Positions 1 through 13,700 of a stretch of 64,000 nucleotides of DNA are shown here, in pieces. The notes beneath the pieces are model-generated. The model did no database searches. It was not told where the DNA came from and worked only from the letters and a program-made list of their open reading frames with translations. The position numbers were made by a program, and so were the translations under genes. The DNA lies in contig VJWN01000008.1 of the NCBI GenBank assembly GCA_007644065.1, forward strand, positions 808,411-872,410, in the 5' to 3' direction. The number at the start of each line of letters is the position of its first letter. The first letter of the stretch is position 1. The DNA comes from Margaritispora aquatica (Eukaryota; Ascomycota; Leotiomycetes; Helotiales; Discinellaceae).

Positions 1-1060
1 AACTTTTTGCTTATGCCGGAGGGGACACCTGGGGCGTAACCCATTATCTTTTCGAAAAGCCAGCGTCCTCATAATATAGAAATCCCATAGACGTAGAAAT
101 TGTAGAATTCCATGGATTTCATTTCGATAAGCTCCCTGTATGTACAGTACAATCGTGTGCCCGGCAATAGGTCCGCTCTAGCAGAAGCCGCTGCAGACGA
201 CCCATTCTTTGCCTCCAATTTCCTCTTCCTACTTCACACGCAGTTCCCCCTCAGAGTCGTACATCATTCGTCTTTCCTCAGTGATCCCATGGGTGCTTCC
301 AGCCTAAAAGTGCAGGTCCTGTCTGGCATTAGTTGTGTTCCTTGACTTCATGCATCGTGGAAGCAAACCATCTTTCTTCGCCCGGTACATCAACTAGCAA
401 ATCATCAGCATGGAATCCATTCTATATCAAACAATAGACTTACAAAGAACCACATGCTTGCTCCTAATCCAGTAGCAGCGAATCGATATAAAGGTCGAAC
501 AGGTGGGATTTGGACGGGGTGTTTGCCAGCACTTTTGCCGCTCAATTGGGCCATTATGCTGAGAAATCATTAGCAATGACGTTCCAGTCCTGCCAAAATA
601 AGTCTTACTTTACCTATGGCCTTGTGGCTACTCAATTGGTTCTTAAAAGCGTAGCGTTTGTGAGGTTGTAGCAGTGAAGGTCGTTGCTTTACGGATCATC
701 GCAAGTGGAATTCGGGGAATGGTTTATCCGGCCAAGCTCGATGATGCACTTCCCCAAGTCGTTACAATCGGAGGACGAACAGTGAATGAGGTGAAAAGCG
801 CTAACGAAGCTTCATATTGTCTTCTTCTCGTCTGCTAGCTACAATGGGAAGGACTTTGGAACCCGGTTACAGTCAACTTTAAGAAGCACTTCATTTCTCA
901 ACTCTCCGTCATTTGGTTACCAATCTCGATCTTTCCAACACCAAAGATTCTTCTTTATCCGATCGTTAGCAACCTTTCTACATGGTCGCGACTTTGCGCA
1001 TTTCCGAACGAATCCTCGAGGAATCGCTATTCTGTCTGGCAGGACTCATACATCACTTTC
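1..1060. other. Left-edge intergenic region
   Basis: I see no convincing gene here. The only open frame, about 77 codons near 112-345, has no family resemblance and no splice partner. The last few hundred bases before 1061 should hold the promoter and 5' leader of the kinase gene; the stretch 880-1050 is pyrimidine-rich, as fungal leaders often are. Confidence 0.6.
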
Positions 1061-3034
1061 ATGATGGCAACGCCAGGCCATGAAGCAAGTCCGATGAGCA
1101 TCAACAGTAACAGCAACAGTAACGAGTCTCCTCGAAACTTCGCGCGCCAACATGCTCGTTCTCAATCCAGTTTCAAAGGATGTTCTCGGATTAGCGACTA
1201 CCAGATCATAGGAAAGCTTGGAGAGGGAACGTTTGGAGAAGTCCATCGCGCGAAACACCTCAAGACTGGTACGGTGGTAGCACTGAAGAAGATCTTGATG
1301 CACAACGAGAAGGATGGATTTCCAATTACAGCGCTACGGGAAATCAAGCTCCTGAAGCTTCTGTCGCATCCCAACGTTCTCAGGCTGGAGGAAATGGCCG
1401 TGGAACACCATCTGAAGAGCACAGATAAGAGGAAGCGTGCTGTCATGTATATGGTCACACCCTACATGGATCATGATCTCTCAGGGCTACTCGAAAATCC
1501 AAAAGTGAAGTTAGAGGAATGCCACATAAAATGCTACCTATTTCAGTTGTTGGAGGGTGTACGGTATTTGCACGCCAGCAACATTCTTCACAGAGATATG
1601 AAAGCTGCAAATCTCCTCATCAATAACAAAGGAATTCTTCAGATTGCAGATTTTGGTCTTGCACGACACTACGATGAACCTGTTCCTGTAGCTGGACGTG
1701 GAAGTGGTGAAGCTCGTAGAGATTACACTACTTTGGTTGTTACTCGCTGGTACAGACCTCCGGAGTTGCTCCTTCAATTAAGGAAATACACCCCTGCGAT
1801 TGATATGTGGGGAGTTGGGTTAGCATTCGTCTTCCATAATGTTTATAAAGACTAACGAGGATGCAGTTGTGTGTTTGGTGAGATGCTTACGGGAAGACCA
1901 ATACTTGCTGGAGACAGTGATCCGAACCAGCTTAGGATCATCTTTGACTTGGTTGGAACCCCAACTGAAGACTCAATGCCAGGGTGGAGATCTCTACCCG
2001 GTGCTGAAGGTGTCAATCCACCTCCACATCCTCCAACCCTGTCAACACGCTTTCGCGAGTAAGTCTAACATCTGCGTTGACTTAAACACAAACTAACACA
2101 AGTCAGTTTTGGATCCGGTGCTATTTCTCTTTTGTCAGAACTTCTGAAGCTAGATTGGAGGAAACGAGTGAATGCAATCGATGCGTTAAAGCACCCATAC
2201 TTCCGGAATGCCCCACTACCTTCGAAACCTCACGAGATGCCAACATTTGATGAATCTCATGAGTTGGACCGCAGGAAGTTCAGGAGTCAAAAGGCTGCCC
2301 CTCCTCCAGCTCCCAAGGGTGGGACTGTTGGAGTAGGTCCCGATCCCGGCTGGGGAATAGGACCAGGTGGTGAAAGGAATGGTCATTATCAAAATGGCAA
2401 TGGACATAACGGCCATCGTCACCAAAATGGCACTCGATATCCTCCTCACGATGGATACAGAAACGGCGTTCCACCTCCTCCTCCACCTGAAGAGCGTAGA
2501 CCAGCATGGCGACAGAACAGGGATGACCGACCCGATACCAGATTACCTCCTCGACCTCCACCAGGAGAATATCCACCTTATGATGGCCAGGGTCGTCCTG
2601 ATGGGTACAGATCCCGTTCTCGAGACATGGATAGAGGCCCACCACGAAATAGACCAGCTGGACCAACAAATGTAGACACCTACATACCTAGCTATGACGC
2701 GAGACGAGATGATAGACCACCACCACGAGATGATCGACTGCCACGTGAACGAGACGATCGACTTCACAGGGAACGAGGAGAGCGAGAAGAACACAATGAT
2801 CGCAATTCTCGAGACAGGGACGACAGGCCACGCGATAGGAGACGAAGTGACACGAGACATCATGACAGAGACCGTGATAGGCTTGAGTACGATGAACGCA
2901 GTAGAAGTGGACGTACGAGGAGCCGTAGTCCCAGCGCCGTTCGTGATCGAGTAATCCGAGATAGAGATGCTTTAGAACCTCGGGATAGGGATGCTCACAG
3001 GGATAGAGAGCGCGATCGGGACTACCGTCGATGA
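1061..3034 (+). CDS. BUR1: Cyclin-dependent kinase BUR1/CDK9 (P-TEFb-like)
   Basis: Exons 1061-1818, 1867-2058 and 2107-3034 give 625 aa. The product should phosphorylate the RNA polymerase II C-terminal domain and Spt5 during elongation, in the nucleus with a cyclin partner. The glycine loop [11 protein letters not shown] is at residues 51-61, the catalytic lysine at about K76, and the helix motif PITALRE at 88-94, the signature that gave CDK9 its old name. [17 protein letters not shown] and a WYRPPELLL activation segment follow. After the kinase domain comes a long disordered tail: first proline/glycine/histidine rich, then dense in Arg-Asp and Arg-Ser dipeptides. Both introns are under 50 nt with ACTAAC branch sites. 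A second ATG follows the first directly, so the exact start is uncertain by one codon. Confidence 0.93.
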
Positions 3035-4227
3035 GTTAGCGAGAGGACCGAGTCCATTGTGGCTATCGACGTACCTGGCTCTTCAGTATCGCCATCTAGA
3101 GCGCCGCTGAGCCTAAGAGACATCAAGCACCTAATTGACAGGAGGGTATGATCTTCATTTGTAACTAGCTCGTCTGGTTTCTTTGACTTTCTTTTTTTGC
3201 GTGGCGTTCATGGTGCAACAGGAATAGGATGGGATTCTCAGATCATGCATCTTGCTCATCTGCTCTTGCTTTCAGGTTAATGGCTGGATGCCAAGGAGGA
3301 TGCAGAGATAATCAAATTGAAGTCATGGAATTACGAATTTCAAAGCATCTCACTCGTTTATGCTTACCTAAATGCCTCGACTTGGTGATTCTGAACAGTC
3401 AAAACAAGTGCAAGGTATTCAAATCGACCACCCATCCTGACACCTCCTTCACTACGCCTGCGAAAGCATACTCTCATCATTTTACATATCGCCTGTTCAC
3501 CTTTTATATGTATCTATCTACAAATACCCCAAGCAAGTCTCTGCTATAAGCGCAAAATGACAAAAATAAAGTAGGGATGGCTAGATCAAATGAGCAGAAC
3601 ACAATCCTCGAATTTGCATTATCGCCAACACTGGGCTCCAGGATAAACCCACGATTCTCCGTTCGGAATCCATCTAAGAGAGCAACAAGGTCTGAAACCA
3701 ATGGTTCTCTTCAGTTGGCAAGCGAAGAATAAACTAGCCCCAAGGCCGCATGTTGTGCTTATATTTCCAGGAATGTTTTAGCTGCTCGTTGCTATGTTAC
3801 AAGGAGAAGCAAATTTCTCGACTTGGTCTATACAACTGAACTTGTCACAAACTGTCAGACGCAGGACTTAGCACTTGGAATAATAATTCAATCAGTCTAG
3901 AAGCGAAGTCACAGGACATCGTAGCCTTACTCAATTTGACCACCGCTCGTGTCTAGTTGCTATATTACACAATCTTAGGCGTCCACCTCACATCGGCAGC
4001 AATGCGCGAACGAGCTACGATGCAAACCGCATATAAACACACGCAATGCCATCCATTCCAAAAGCTCTTTGAAGAGTGCCTTTTTTCGTTCCGCTGCATG
4101 AATAATACTCCTTCCATAAACGCTCGCTATGCATGCAAAACCCAAAATCCCAATTGCGCAATTGCAACACAAACTAAAAAGCCTGAATAATCTCCCTTTT
4201 TTCTTGTTGAGTTATAAGCATTCAAAC
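3035..4227. other. Intergenic, two gene 3' ends facing each other
   Basis: The BUR1 gene and the next gene on the minus strand converge here. The small frames at 3229-3549 and 3957-4190 have no protein-like character. Nothing beyond probable 3' UTR sequence can be supported. Confidence 0.5.
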
Positions 4228-6349
4228 TCAATGATTGACAGCCCAAGTCGCGCTTCCTCTGAGTGGAGAACTCGATTCGGGCCTAAATGATGGAGGCGGT
4301 GGTGGAGGTGGTGCTCGTGAAGGTGCTATACTGGGACTTGCTTCCATTGATGGTATGCTTGAATCAGTGATCGATGAGGCTGAAGTTGGCAAAGCCGTCA
4401 ATCTGGCGATGAGTGTAAGCAAGGTAGTTGGGCATAGTCAGCATACAGTGGTGAAACTAACTTCAAAATCTCGAATTCATGGTACCGTCTAAGATATCTC
4501 GTGCCTCTTCGATAAGCAGTCAATAACCTATGAGGATCACGAGTGTAGAAGGTCTCTCCAATGAGCTTAGTGATGCTCTTTGCATCGTGGAACATTGGGT
4601 CAAAGACAAGGAGGTTACAAGACCCATTGGTCTTCCGCTCGAAGCCAATGATTGTCATGGAATGGCCTGCAAGTGGTTAGTACTCTCTCATATTGAGCAA
4701 AACCTGACTTGAAGATATAAATGAAACTGGGTGCACCTCACCAGGATGCTGGAAGTATATTGATGGCAAGTTTGTACACCGCACTTTAGGGTTGAAATCC
4801 CGACAACCATCCATGAAGTATGCTTCAACCGTTTCGAATAGTAAATCATAAGCATTTACGCCAGAATCTCGCCTTGGCTTCAGACCTTGTGCATCACAGC
4901 TAAGATAAAGTCAGTGCAAGTGAAAGCTGCTAAGTAAAACTGTAGATGACCTACGCGATTCCCATGCTAGTAAACATTGCTTGTGCCTAAGTAATGTCAG
5001 AAATTGCACAGTCTCTACGGCAAGAGCATTTCTTCACATCAGGAGTTCCAATATACTTCCTCGTGCCCCTGATCCCACCAGTCTCGATTCGGCCAGATGC
5101 ATTTATACCAAGATCCCAAGCCTTCTCGATCTGATCCTGAATCTTGAAGATGCTCGGGATCTTCTCATTGAATTTTTCATGACCAGGCGCTTTGGCTGCA
5201 ACAATGTAGGAGACCATCATCTGGATATTTCTATATCCACAAAATCCACCTTGCCTGATTAGTACAATCTGAGAGGGCAGAGCAAATAGCATACCTTCTC
5301 TCCTGAGCTTCGACACATGTCTAACGGCCGGATCACACAGGTAGGCATATTCGGTATCCTCATCCTGATACACGAGCTGCTCAATCACTGGAACAACGCC
5401 AGAAGTCATATTTGGACACCACCTGACTTTCCTTAGTTTCCCATCTCTGCCCATCTTCCTTTGAGTATCGTAGGCACCATCTCCATCCTCAAGAAGTCTA
5501 ACAAGCCAACTTGGCATCTGTTTTTCGTGTGCATGCGGACCTAGTTCGGATTTCTGCACCAACAATCAGCACCAACAAACGAGGCTTCATATACCAGTGC
5601 GTCTTACCCCAAGCCGCTTTTTTGGTCTTTCACCAGATGGAACACCACTTCGCTCTGAAGGAGGCATCCTAAGCAATTGCCTCCAAGCAGCCTTGGCAAT
5701 ATCCATCCTGCTGGGTGAAGCATCACGGTCACGTTCACTCCTGTGACTCTTATGCCTCCTCTCATGACTCCTACCACCATCCTCCTCACTATCTCCAAAC
5801 TGAAGCTCATACAGTGCATGCTCCCTTCTCTCGGCTTCCTCCTTGGTCAAAGCATTGCTAGCACCGTCTAGATTCCTCAATCCATGCGAGAGTTTCGTAT
5901 CAAAAGTCTCGCCTGGTCTGGATTTAGGGTACAGCTTCGGTCTCTTCGAACTTCGACTTGATGATTCATCCTCAGAGCTAACACCCTCTTGCTCGTGCAT
6001 CTCGATGTGGCTCTCCAACTCAGTCAGCATCAACGCCTCTCCACACCCCTCTTGTGGACAAGCGATGTAATCTTCACCATCGCCTCCCCTGTCGTCATCT
6101 GTAGCTGCAAGCGCTTTTAAGCTAGAGTCATCTTTCACCAGGAACGGCGAATCATTCCCTCCTTCCGGATGCAGCGTTTCCATATGCAGCTGTAATTCCA
6201 AATCAGCCATGGTCAAATTCAGTATCACAGTGCACGGGATTGAAGGCAATAAAACAAGAGAAACGCTTTACCATGATTTGATAATCACCTGCAGCCTTAT
6301 AGTCACAGGCCGGGTAGAAAGGACATGATATCGTTTGCATTGCTTCCAT
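4228..6349 (-). CDS. ZUFSP/ZUP1-type deubiquitinase (peptidase family C78)
   Basis: Eight exons, in transcription order: 6349-6272, 6189-5608, 5553-5295, 5249-5038, 4986-4955, 4899-4742, 4666-4462 and 4402-4228, giving 566 aa. Joining exons 1 and 2 completes a C2H2 zinc finger (CPFYPAC, then H-x(4)-H in LHMETLH), and a second CPQEGCGEAL finger follows. The catalytic domain shows cysteine in GGFCGYRN, histidine in PGHSMTIIGFE and aspartate in LLVFDPMF, the expected Cys-His-Asp triad. Relatives cleave K63-linked ubiquitin chains during genome maintenance. The C-terminus is low complexity, with seven consecutive prolines. The 45-nt intron at 5250-5294 is a multiple of three and open when retained, which would give a 581-aa form. 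Confidence 0.88.
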
Positions 6350-6849
6350 ATTCACGGCTGCTCTCAAATCTGCGAAATTTGCGAGGAATGATGGCGGCCT
6401 CTGGTGTGGCTCAGCCTCGTCCGGACGATGGAGTTACAAGAGGAAAGTTTGGTTTCGGAATAGACTTTCTGCTAATGGCGAGGGAGATAAATTAGGTGAA
6501 TAAGATCAAAGACAAAGGACTAGAATGAAATTTGAATGTCAAACGTGAGATTAGGTGATAGTCAAAGATGGTTGTGGCTTGGAGGTTGAGCTGGCGCGGC
6601 GTCTTTGAATGTTCGCTTCCGGCAGGAGCATTCTAGGCCCCACTACAGCTTTATAGTAAGGGGTATCCTTTCTTCGGAGACTTCACGAAAGTGCTTTATC
6701 ACGTTGTATAAAATTGACATTTGTAGTTCTAAGAGCATTTCTACGGCTTCTCGCTTTGCTTTCAAAACATACTGCAATTCCAATGCTCAAAATAGAGTCC
6801 TTTACAATCATAGAAATCCATGAACCTCAACTTCAACAGTTTTAAACAT
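6350..6849. other. Intergenic between deubiquitinase and seryl-tRNA synthetase genes
   Basis: This holds the promoter of the deubiquitinase gene and the 3' flank of the synthetase gene, both on the minus strand. No other feature is recognisable. Confidence 0.5.
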
Positions 6850-8516
6850 TTAGACCTTCAGGTCCTTGATTTTCTCGGCTGCTTCAGTTGCTCCACCTAC
6901 AACAGGTGCAGCCTTTGCTTTTGGTGCCGTCGTCGCTTTTCCTTTTGCCTTCTGAGAAGTGGTGTCCTTCGGTAGTTCTTTTGAGAATGCAATGAATTCA
7001 GGAGCACCTGGGAGGTATTTTCGAAGTGGCTCAGGAACATTGAACCCCTACAATCCGTGAGAAATTAAACAGAAAATAGACTAGCGTAACATACCTCTTC
7101 TGTTTGGAAGTTCTCCAACAAGCAGCACAAAGCTCTTTCAGTAGCACATAATGTTGAGTTAAGTGCATGAACATACTTCTTCCGGATTTCGGTCTGCAGC
7201 TTTGCACCGTATCTAATCTCAAGTGCTCGAGATTGGTAATCTGTGCAGTTTGAGCAAGAAACAAGCTCCTTGTACTCGCCCTGGAAAGGGAACCAGGCCT
7301 CAAGATCGTACTTCTTTGCTGCTGCGTTGTTCAAAGCTCCAGAAACAATAGCCACGACACGATATGGGACACCAAGGCTCTTGTAGAACTCTTCTGAAAT
7401 AGCAATCATGTCATCAAATGCCTCCCATGACTTCTCTGGGTCTGTGAGGACAAATTGCTCAACCTAAACATTTGTTAGCTCGAGGTTAGACTGTAAAAGT
7501 CATTTTATATCATACCTTTTCAAATTGATGAACTCTGAAAATACCCCAAGCATCTCGACCGTGAGAGCCAGCTTCACGTCTATAGCATGAACTGAATCCG
7601 GCATACTTGATCGGCAAATCCTTTGCAACCAACCACTCATCTGCATGGAATGCAGAGATGGGCTGTTCAGAAGTAGCAATCAAGTACTTGTCATTCTGTG
7701 CATCTCCATCGACAACCTTGTATAGCTCTTCGTCAAACTGCTCCAGCTGTGCGGTCTTCGCCATGTACTCCTTCAGCATGAACTGTGGGGTCTGCAGCGG
7801 GGTATATCCCTTTGAGTCGAGGAATTCGAGTCCGTAGTTGATCAACGCCTGGTTCAAGAACACACCCCATTTCTTCAAGAAGTAACCTCTGTGTCCAACG
7901 ACCTTTACACCACGCTCGGGATCGTAGCCGTCCAGTCTGGTGAGGACTTCGTGGTGGGAGAGAACATTGCGTTTTTCGACTGTGACACCTTCTGGTGCCC
8001 ATGTGCGTTGCAGCGCATTGTGGTCCTAGTGATTCGCATCAGAGCAGCCCAAGCTACAAAAGATCGTGTGCTAGTGATTTACCTCATCGTTATTGACTGG
8101 CACTGAATCGTGAACAAGGTTGCCAATTGTGCCCAGCTTCTTCTTCAACGTAACCTCCTTTTCTGCCGCAGATTCGATCAAGGACTTTTTCTCCTTCTCA
8201 AACTCAGTCTTCTGTGCCATAAGATCATCGGCATTCTCCTTGGCCTTCCTCTTGATACCGATTTGCTTTTGCACTTCGTTGATCTTGGTGTTGATTTGGG
8301 TCGCAGAGTATTGTGCTAAGATTTGGATCTGTAAGTAAGAAACCCAAAACGCGCTATGCAGAGGACGTAAATTAAATACTCACTCTTTCGGTGATCCTCG
8401 TACAGAGCAATCACTTCATCGACCGCTTCCTCAGGCGCATATCGTCGTCGCTGGGACTCCTTGATCTTGTTAGGATCTCCCCCCTTTTCAATGATGAAGT
8501 CAAAGATATCGAGCAT
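6850..8516 (-). CDS. SES1: Seryl-tRNA synthetase, cytosolic
   Basis: Exons, in transcription order: 8516-8384, 8315-8083, 8025-7516, 7463-7095 and 7047-6850, giving 480 aa. It charges tRNA-Ser with serine using ATP. The N-terminal half is the long antiparallel coiled coil that grips tRNA-Ser ([15 protein letters not shown] and the Lys/Glu-rich stretch after it). Class II motif 2 is [14 protein letters not shown] followed by [14 protein letters not shown], and motif 3 is the [16 protein letters not shown] region. The lysine/alanine-rich C-terminal tail is typical of eukaryotic enzymes. The first acceptor was chosen at 8315/8316 because it alone restores the reading [13 protein letters not shown]; an AG a few bases upstream would break the frame. 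Confidence 0.95.
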
Positions 8517-9081
8517 GGTGCGCAGGGTTCTGTGGATCTATTCAAGTGATATTTTTCGGAGTTGCTATCTGTCTACCAGTCAACTCTTGACTCACAGAAT
8601 TATTTGGCGGGGGAGTTTAGAAAGTCTTGGCGTGAATTCACCCCGCGAATCACGTGTTAGGAGATATCATGTCAATATACGTAGGCGCCTTTCGATTTTA
8701 CCTGACAACGAAACACGTAATGCTATTGATTTCCCTCGAAAATTGCTTCAATACTGATCTAGCTATTTAGTGAAGTCAATATGGTATCTTAACCTCAATT
8801 TTGGTTCTGTACGTGTCACAATTTGTCTTGAGGGTTCAAGATTGGGAATAGCTTCAGAAACTCATGATGCATTCTATTGACATCTCAGCTTTAACCTAAG
8901 CGGAAGAATCCTTAACGCCAAAGAAAAATTATCCCTTTCCGAACGCCAGCCCTAATAAGTGACCGCTTGCCAGTATGAACACCTAGCTAGTAGAAAAGAA
9001 CCTCCCCAACCTAGCACATTGACCTAACCTGTGCATGAAGACATAATGCCACCCCTAGGTAAAGAGCAAAACAGCAAAGCT
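8517..9081. other. Intergenic; SES1 promoter and 3' flank of the Rheb gene
   Basis: No further gene is supported. The plus-strand frame at 8461-8757 is the antisense shadow of the first SES1 exon and its promoter. Confidence 0.5.
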
Positions 9082-9916
9082 TTACATGACTAGGCACTTG
9101 TTGCCACCAGTAGGCTCGTTAGGGTTCTGTGACTTCTCGACCTGACCAATCATCAACTCGAAAGCCTTGCCGACGTTCTCGTTGAATCTGGCGCTAGCCT
9201 CTGTGAAAGCACAGTTGAATTTCTCAGCCATGGCCTTGCCTTGCTCGACGGAAACTTGACGCTGATCGGGACGGAGATCACTTTTATTGCCAACGATGCA
9301 GATGGGAACCCACTCGGAGCCCTAATGAAACATATTAGCATATATATGAGCGTCAGCGAACCGAAGGCGAATCTTACAAGGTGGTTGAGAATCTTGTCAC
9401 GAATGACTTGAATCATCTCAAATGACTGAGTGGAAGCGACTGAGTACACAAGCATATATCCGTGGATACCAATGAAATGCTTTGAGTTCAAAATGCTGTA
9501 TTCATCCTATTTTCACATGACAATTAGCTCATGCTCTAACTGTTGACACGCGAGGTTAGAATACTCCTTACCTGACCAGCGGTATCAACAATCTCAGTGG
9601 CATAGTCTTGGTTCTTGTACTTAATAATCTTGCTGAAAGTGTTCTCAATGGTTGGGTAGTAACTCTCAACGAAGTGACCATCGACGAACTGGACGGTTAA
9701 GGATGATTTGCCTATTCATGAATCAGCACTTCAGTCTATAGCTGACCGGTTTGCCATCTTGCGATTGTTCGCTCAATATCTCACACATTCTCCGCGTGAG
9801 AAAACCACAGTAAAACAAGTATAGAAGACACGGGAACGCAGAAAGTGACATGACATACCGACTGAGCGACTGCCAACAATAGCAATCTTCCTCTGCTTGG
9901 AAGGAGCAGGAGGCAT
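9082..9916 (-). CDS. rhb1: Rheb-family small GTPase
   Basis: Exons, in transcription order: 9916-9859, 9711-9572, 9506-9378 and 9321-9082, giving 188 aa. Rheb activates TORC1 at endomembranes and in fungi also affects basic amino-acid uptake. The P loop is G15-SRSVG-K21-S22, with the Arg two residues after the first glycine that is typical of Rheb. The effector region SYYPTIENTF, switch II DTAGQDEYSI, NKSD and a C-terminal CLVM farnesylation box are all present. The first intron (9712-9858) is 147 nt, about three times the local norm. Confidence 0.93.
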
Positions 9917-10750
9917 GATGGTTGAAGTAGATTTGAACAGTAAAGCTATGTTCTTGAATGGCGAAGTTTTTGATTATGCAATTATAAAGCAGTGAACAAA
10001 AGCTTTGAGGTTGACGTTTGATCGAAGCTTGTGTGATGAAGTAATAGCTAGCTTTGGTTCCCGCCTGCGAAAATAGAAAGGCCGAATCTTTCGACGTTCT
10101 CGAATATTTTCTAGCCTAGTGATGGTCCGTGCGCTGATCGGGTAGACTTGCTATTTTCAGCCTAAATTGTGCAAAGGTGAGACTGGACTTGAGTACTTGA
10201 AATCTGATGTGTACTTTGCAAAATATCAATGTTAGTATTTGAATTCGCTATCTGGTTCGTTAATTTCTGGGCACTACAAGAAGCAAATAGACGATCATCA
10301 ATTGGAGCATAAACGAATCTTGCCAGCCAACCAACCTCACATGTTTCCATGGCTGTTATGTATACATAATTTCTTATTGCCCTAACCATGTCTATCTCGA
10401 CACATCCATCCATCCGCTTGATCTCAACAGCGAGTCTCTTCCAGATACGTCTATCTCTAAACTACATTCTAAGCATCGAGCTTGAATCCATACTGCCAGA
10501 GTTTGACACTCTATCGCCTTTTCAAATATGTGAAATCATACATGATGCTAGGATCTTAATAGACATCAAGTCCCGAAGTCCAGTCAGCACACAAAATAAG
10601 TATCATATGGGTATATTCCAGTCAATCAATCCTCCCATCCTGCTCCACCCATAACACTTGAAACAAAGACCCAGCCCAATCGACGCCATTCTCTCTATTT
10701 CTTGTACGTAATGTCCAATTGAACCACGGGTATCCAGCCTAATCCACAAT
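9917..10750. other. Intergenic between Rheb and WAPL genes
   Basis: Both neighbours lie on the minus strand, so this holds the Rheb promoter and the WAPL 3' flank. The small frames at 10162-10413 and 10388-10654 overlap each other on opposite strands and look random. Confidence 0.5.
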
Positions 10751-13700
10751 TCAGTGCAAGCCAGTTAGCTTGCCCACCAGGTTTTCTAGTCGCTCGGTAA
10801 GTCCAGCATGCGGATTGTGACCATCCTCGTCAACATCGTGCTCATTGTCGACAGTTTTGTGATGTCGAATGAACTCTTCAATTGATAAAATGAGAGGCGA
10901 GAGTGTCTTCCTTTGCTGTGAATTTCGCACTCTTCTGGAGATAGAAGGCAAAAGAGCCAAATAACCGAGGAGTACAGAGAGATAGCCGAAAGCGACATTC
11001 TTCATGTTTTCCTCCATCGAATCCGCCTTGTTAAAATGTTAGTCAAAACTCAGAGTCAGACGAGGAAGGAAACATACCATCGAAGTCTTCTCTCTGTTCT
11101 CCGTGAACAACTGGATAATCGACTCCAAGGGATCTTCATCCTGGCCTTCAAGGTCTTGTAAACATTCTCGAGCTGTGGAGCTCCACTCTGCGAAATTTAT
11201 CATCACACCAAGGAGAAGGATGATGTGATCCAGGATAACGGCCAAATCTTCTTCTGTTAGGAATCGAAGGACCTTTTTGAAGCCGACAACAATTGCTCGA
11301 GCTACAACCGACATCAGAGCAGGCTTGGTAAATATTTCAGATGCTTCTGGGTTGTTGTTTGTCACATTCAATGTGAGCCGTAAAAGAAGTACTTGAGGTT
11401 TTCCAAACGAGTCCATGGGTTGAGAAACAGCAACCTCAAGGACAGCCGCAATGATTGGGAGGTAATCGCTGATCCAGATAGCCTCGTCTCGCAATGTTCT
11501 TGCCATTAAGCTGTGTGACTCTAAAGTAGACAATGCCAAGTAGAAATCGATGGCCTGTTTGCTCTTAGGCAGTGTCCAACATTGCTGATCTTGTGCAGTC
11601 TTCAATATGGCGAAGAGTTCTGTTGTCAACTCTTTGGAAAGTATGTCTCCAGTCAGGCCCGCTTCACGTGTCTGCCTGACCATTATTTCAAGACATTTCA
11701 AGGCCAAGGTGCGAGGAGAGAGAACTTCAGGTTGAACTTCTTCCCAAGCAGGAAGTTGTCGAATATAATCTTGGTGATTTCTAAGTGTCTCTATCGCAAT
11801 TTTTGACATGTTGTTATTGCGATCTTTGCTGATTGCAATAATGCTTGATTGTTGCTCAATAAGACGTATGAGCAATCTCGTGATGCCATGTCGACGAAGC
11901 TGCGCTACGATGTGGGGCATGCTTCCCTCCACAAGGACAGCCACCAGAAGCGATACTATGATGAAACCAGACACAATGTCCGCCTCTTGACCTAAATGAA
12001 GAAATAGTCGTTGCTCAACACCATTGTCACGGAACTGTTTGGAAAAGTTTTTGTCTTTTAATCGGCATGCTAGATCCAAAAGACCTGCTCGTCTAGCCGA
12101 TATTGCTTGTTTGGTTTTAGCCGGGCTTCCAATTCGCTCCAGAAAGTCTTGAATGTCATCCAAAAAGCGATTGGTGGCACCCGCAAGTCTCAACTCATGG
12201 ACACTCCTAATGGCTGGGACTGTGTTCTCGTCGTCATCCTCATCAACATGGAAACTGGCCAGAGACTTTAGGCCAGGAACACCTACTCTTCTGGGTCTTC
12301 CATTCTGTGCGGCGGATTGAGTTGGCAATCCCATCTGAAGATCCTTCATCATATCTTGCTCGTCAAGCATTGAGCGCATTCGAGTGTATGTAATCCTTGG
12401 ACCATTCTGAGAGTTTTGACCATCTGTGATCATCGTTGGGACCTTGGGTATCGGTTGAGTCACAACTTGACTTTCTGGGTAATCAAAGGCCTCGACAGAT
12501 TGTTGAGATGTAGGAAAGGAATCAAACATCAGCTCAGAAGTATTGTCAGAATCATCGTCCTCAGATTCCTCTTGCGTCTGCTCTACCAGCGAATCAATCA
12601 GCCGACGCCGAGGTAGAAACTTTGAAGCCCTTTGTGACGGCTTAGAAATCCCAGCTGGCCGGGACAGAACAGCTCCAAAGCCAACAGTAGGTTCGCGGGT
12701 ATGCTTGTCACGTTTGACGGAAGAACTAAAATTACTGCTAAATGATGCTTCGTTTTCGCCATCAACGGATTCTAGTAAATCTTGTAGGATTTTAAGACCT
12801 CGAGGTGAAACATTCTGCTTGGCGGGAGATGGTGCATCTATCATCTCCACATCACTTCCAGAACCAGATGGGGATTTGAGGGCTGCTTGAAGACGTCGTG
12901 ACTGCATAGTAGACTCCTGTAGACTGGATGGAACCTCAGGCTTTCTCGTTGGTGCTTGTATCTTTGGTCTGGCCACCATCTGAGTTACTTGGCCTGGAGA
13001 GGTGTTTCCAGCTCGACTGGATTTTGTTACATTGAGTTTCCTTGGTTGTTGCCCCTCAGCTGGAGCAGTTGAGAATTTCATAGCAATGTCTGAAACTGGT
13101 GATAGCCTCAATTTTTTCTTGCTTCCTTCGGTAAATGTATCTAAACGTCCAGCAGCACTTGGTGGGTGAATGGTCACAGCCTTCTGTGTCTGCATCGTCC
13201 TGTGCGTCCGTTTGGCGCTGGGTGCTGGCCTCTCATCCTCACTAGAAGGGACGTCATATACACTAATCTTTTGTGGAGCTATTGATGAAGGAGGTGCTGC
13301 GGGGGATTTTCGAGCTCGAGGCTTCGACTTGGCAGGTGTTATAGCTCGCTGCCGTGGAGGTTTTGAGACCGGGGCACAGTCATCATCAGGAACGTCCCAG
13401 ATATCAGATGTAGACGAAGAAGCTGATACTGCTGGCCTAGCAATCTGCTTCTGCCGGATCTGCTTGGGCTTTGTTCGCAATGGAGGAGTGGGGGGCTTCC
13501 TTGGTGTCTCGTTGTCGCTTTCAGGCACATCATAGATATCTTCATTTTGCGAGGTAGAGGATTCAATAGTCCTTGCCGGCGACTGTCTGGAACTTCTGTT
13601 CAATTTGCTTGGAGTCGTGGGCCGTGAGAATGCAGTAGGGTCTGCTTTCGCTGTAGCTATCGGAACCTCAAATACATCTGACATGGGTGATTTGCGAGCC

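Noticed and set aside
2280..2863. Minus-strand open frames opposite the BUR1 tail
   Set aside because: They arise from the Arg/Asp and Pro codon bias of the real gene on the plus strand and have no family pattern.
3229..3549. 106-codon plus-strand frame after BUR1
   Set aside because: No conserved pattern and no splice connection in frame; probably 3' UTR.
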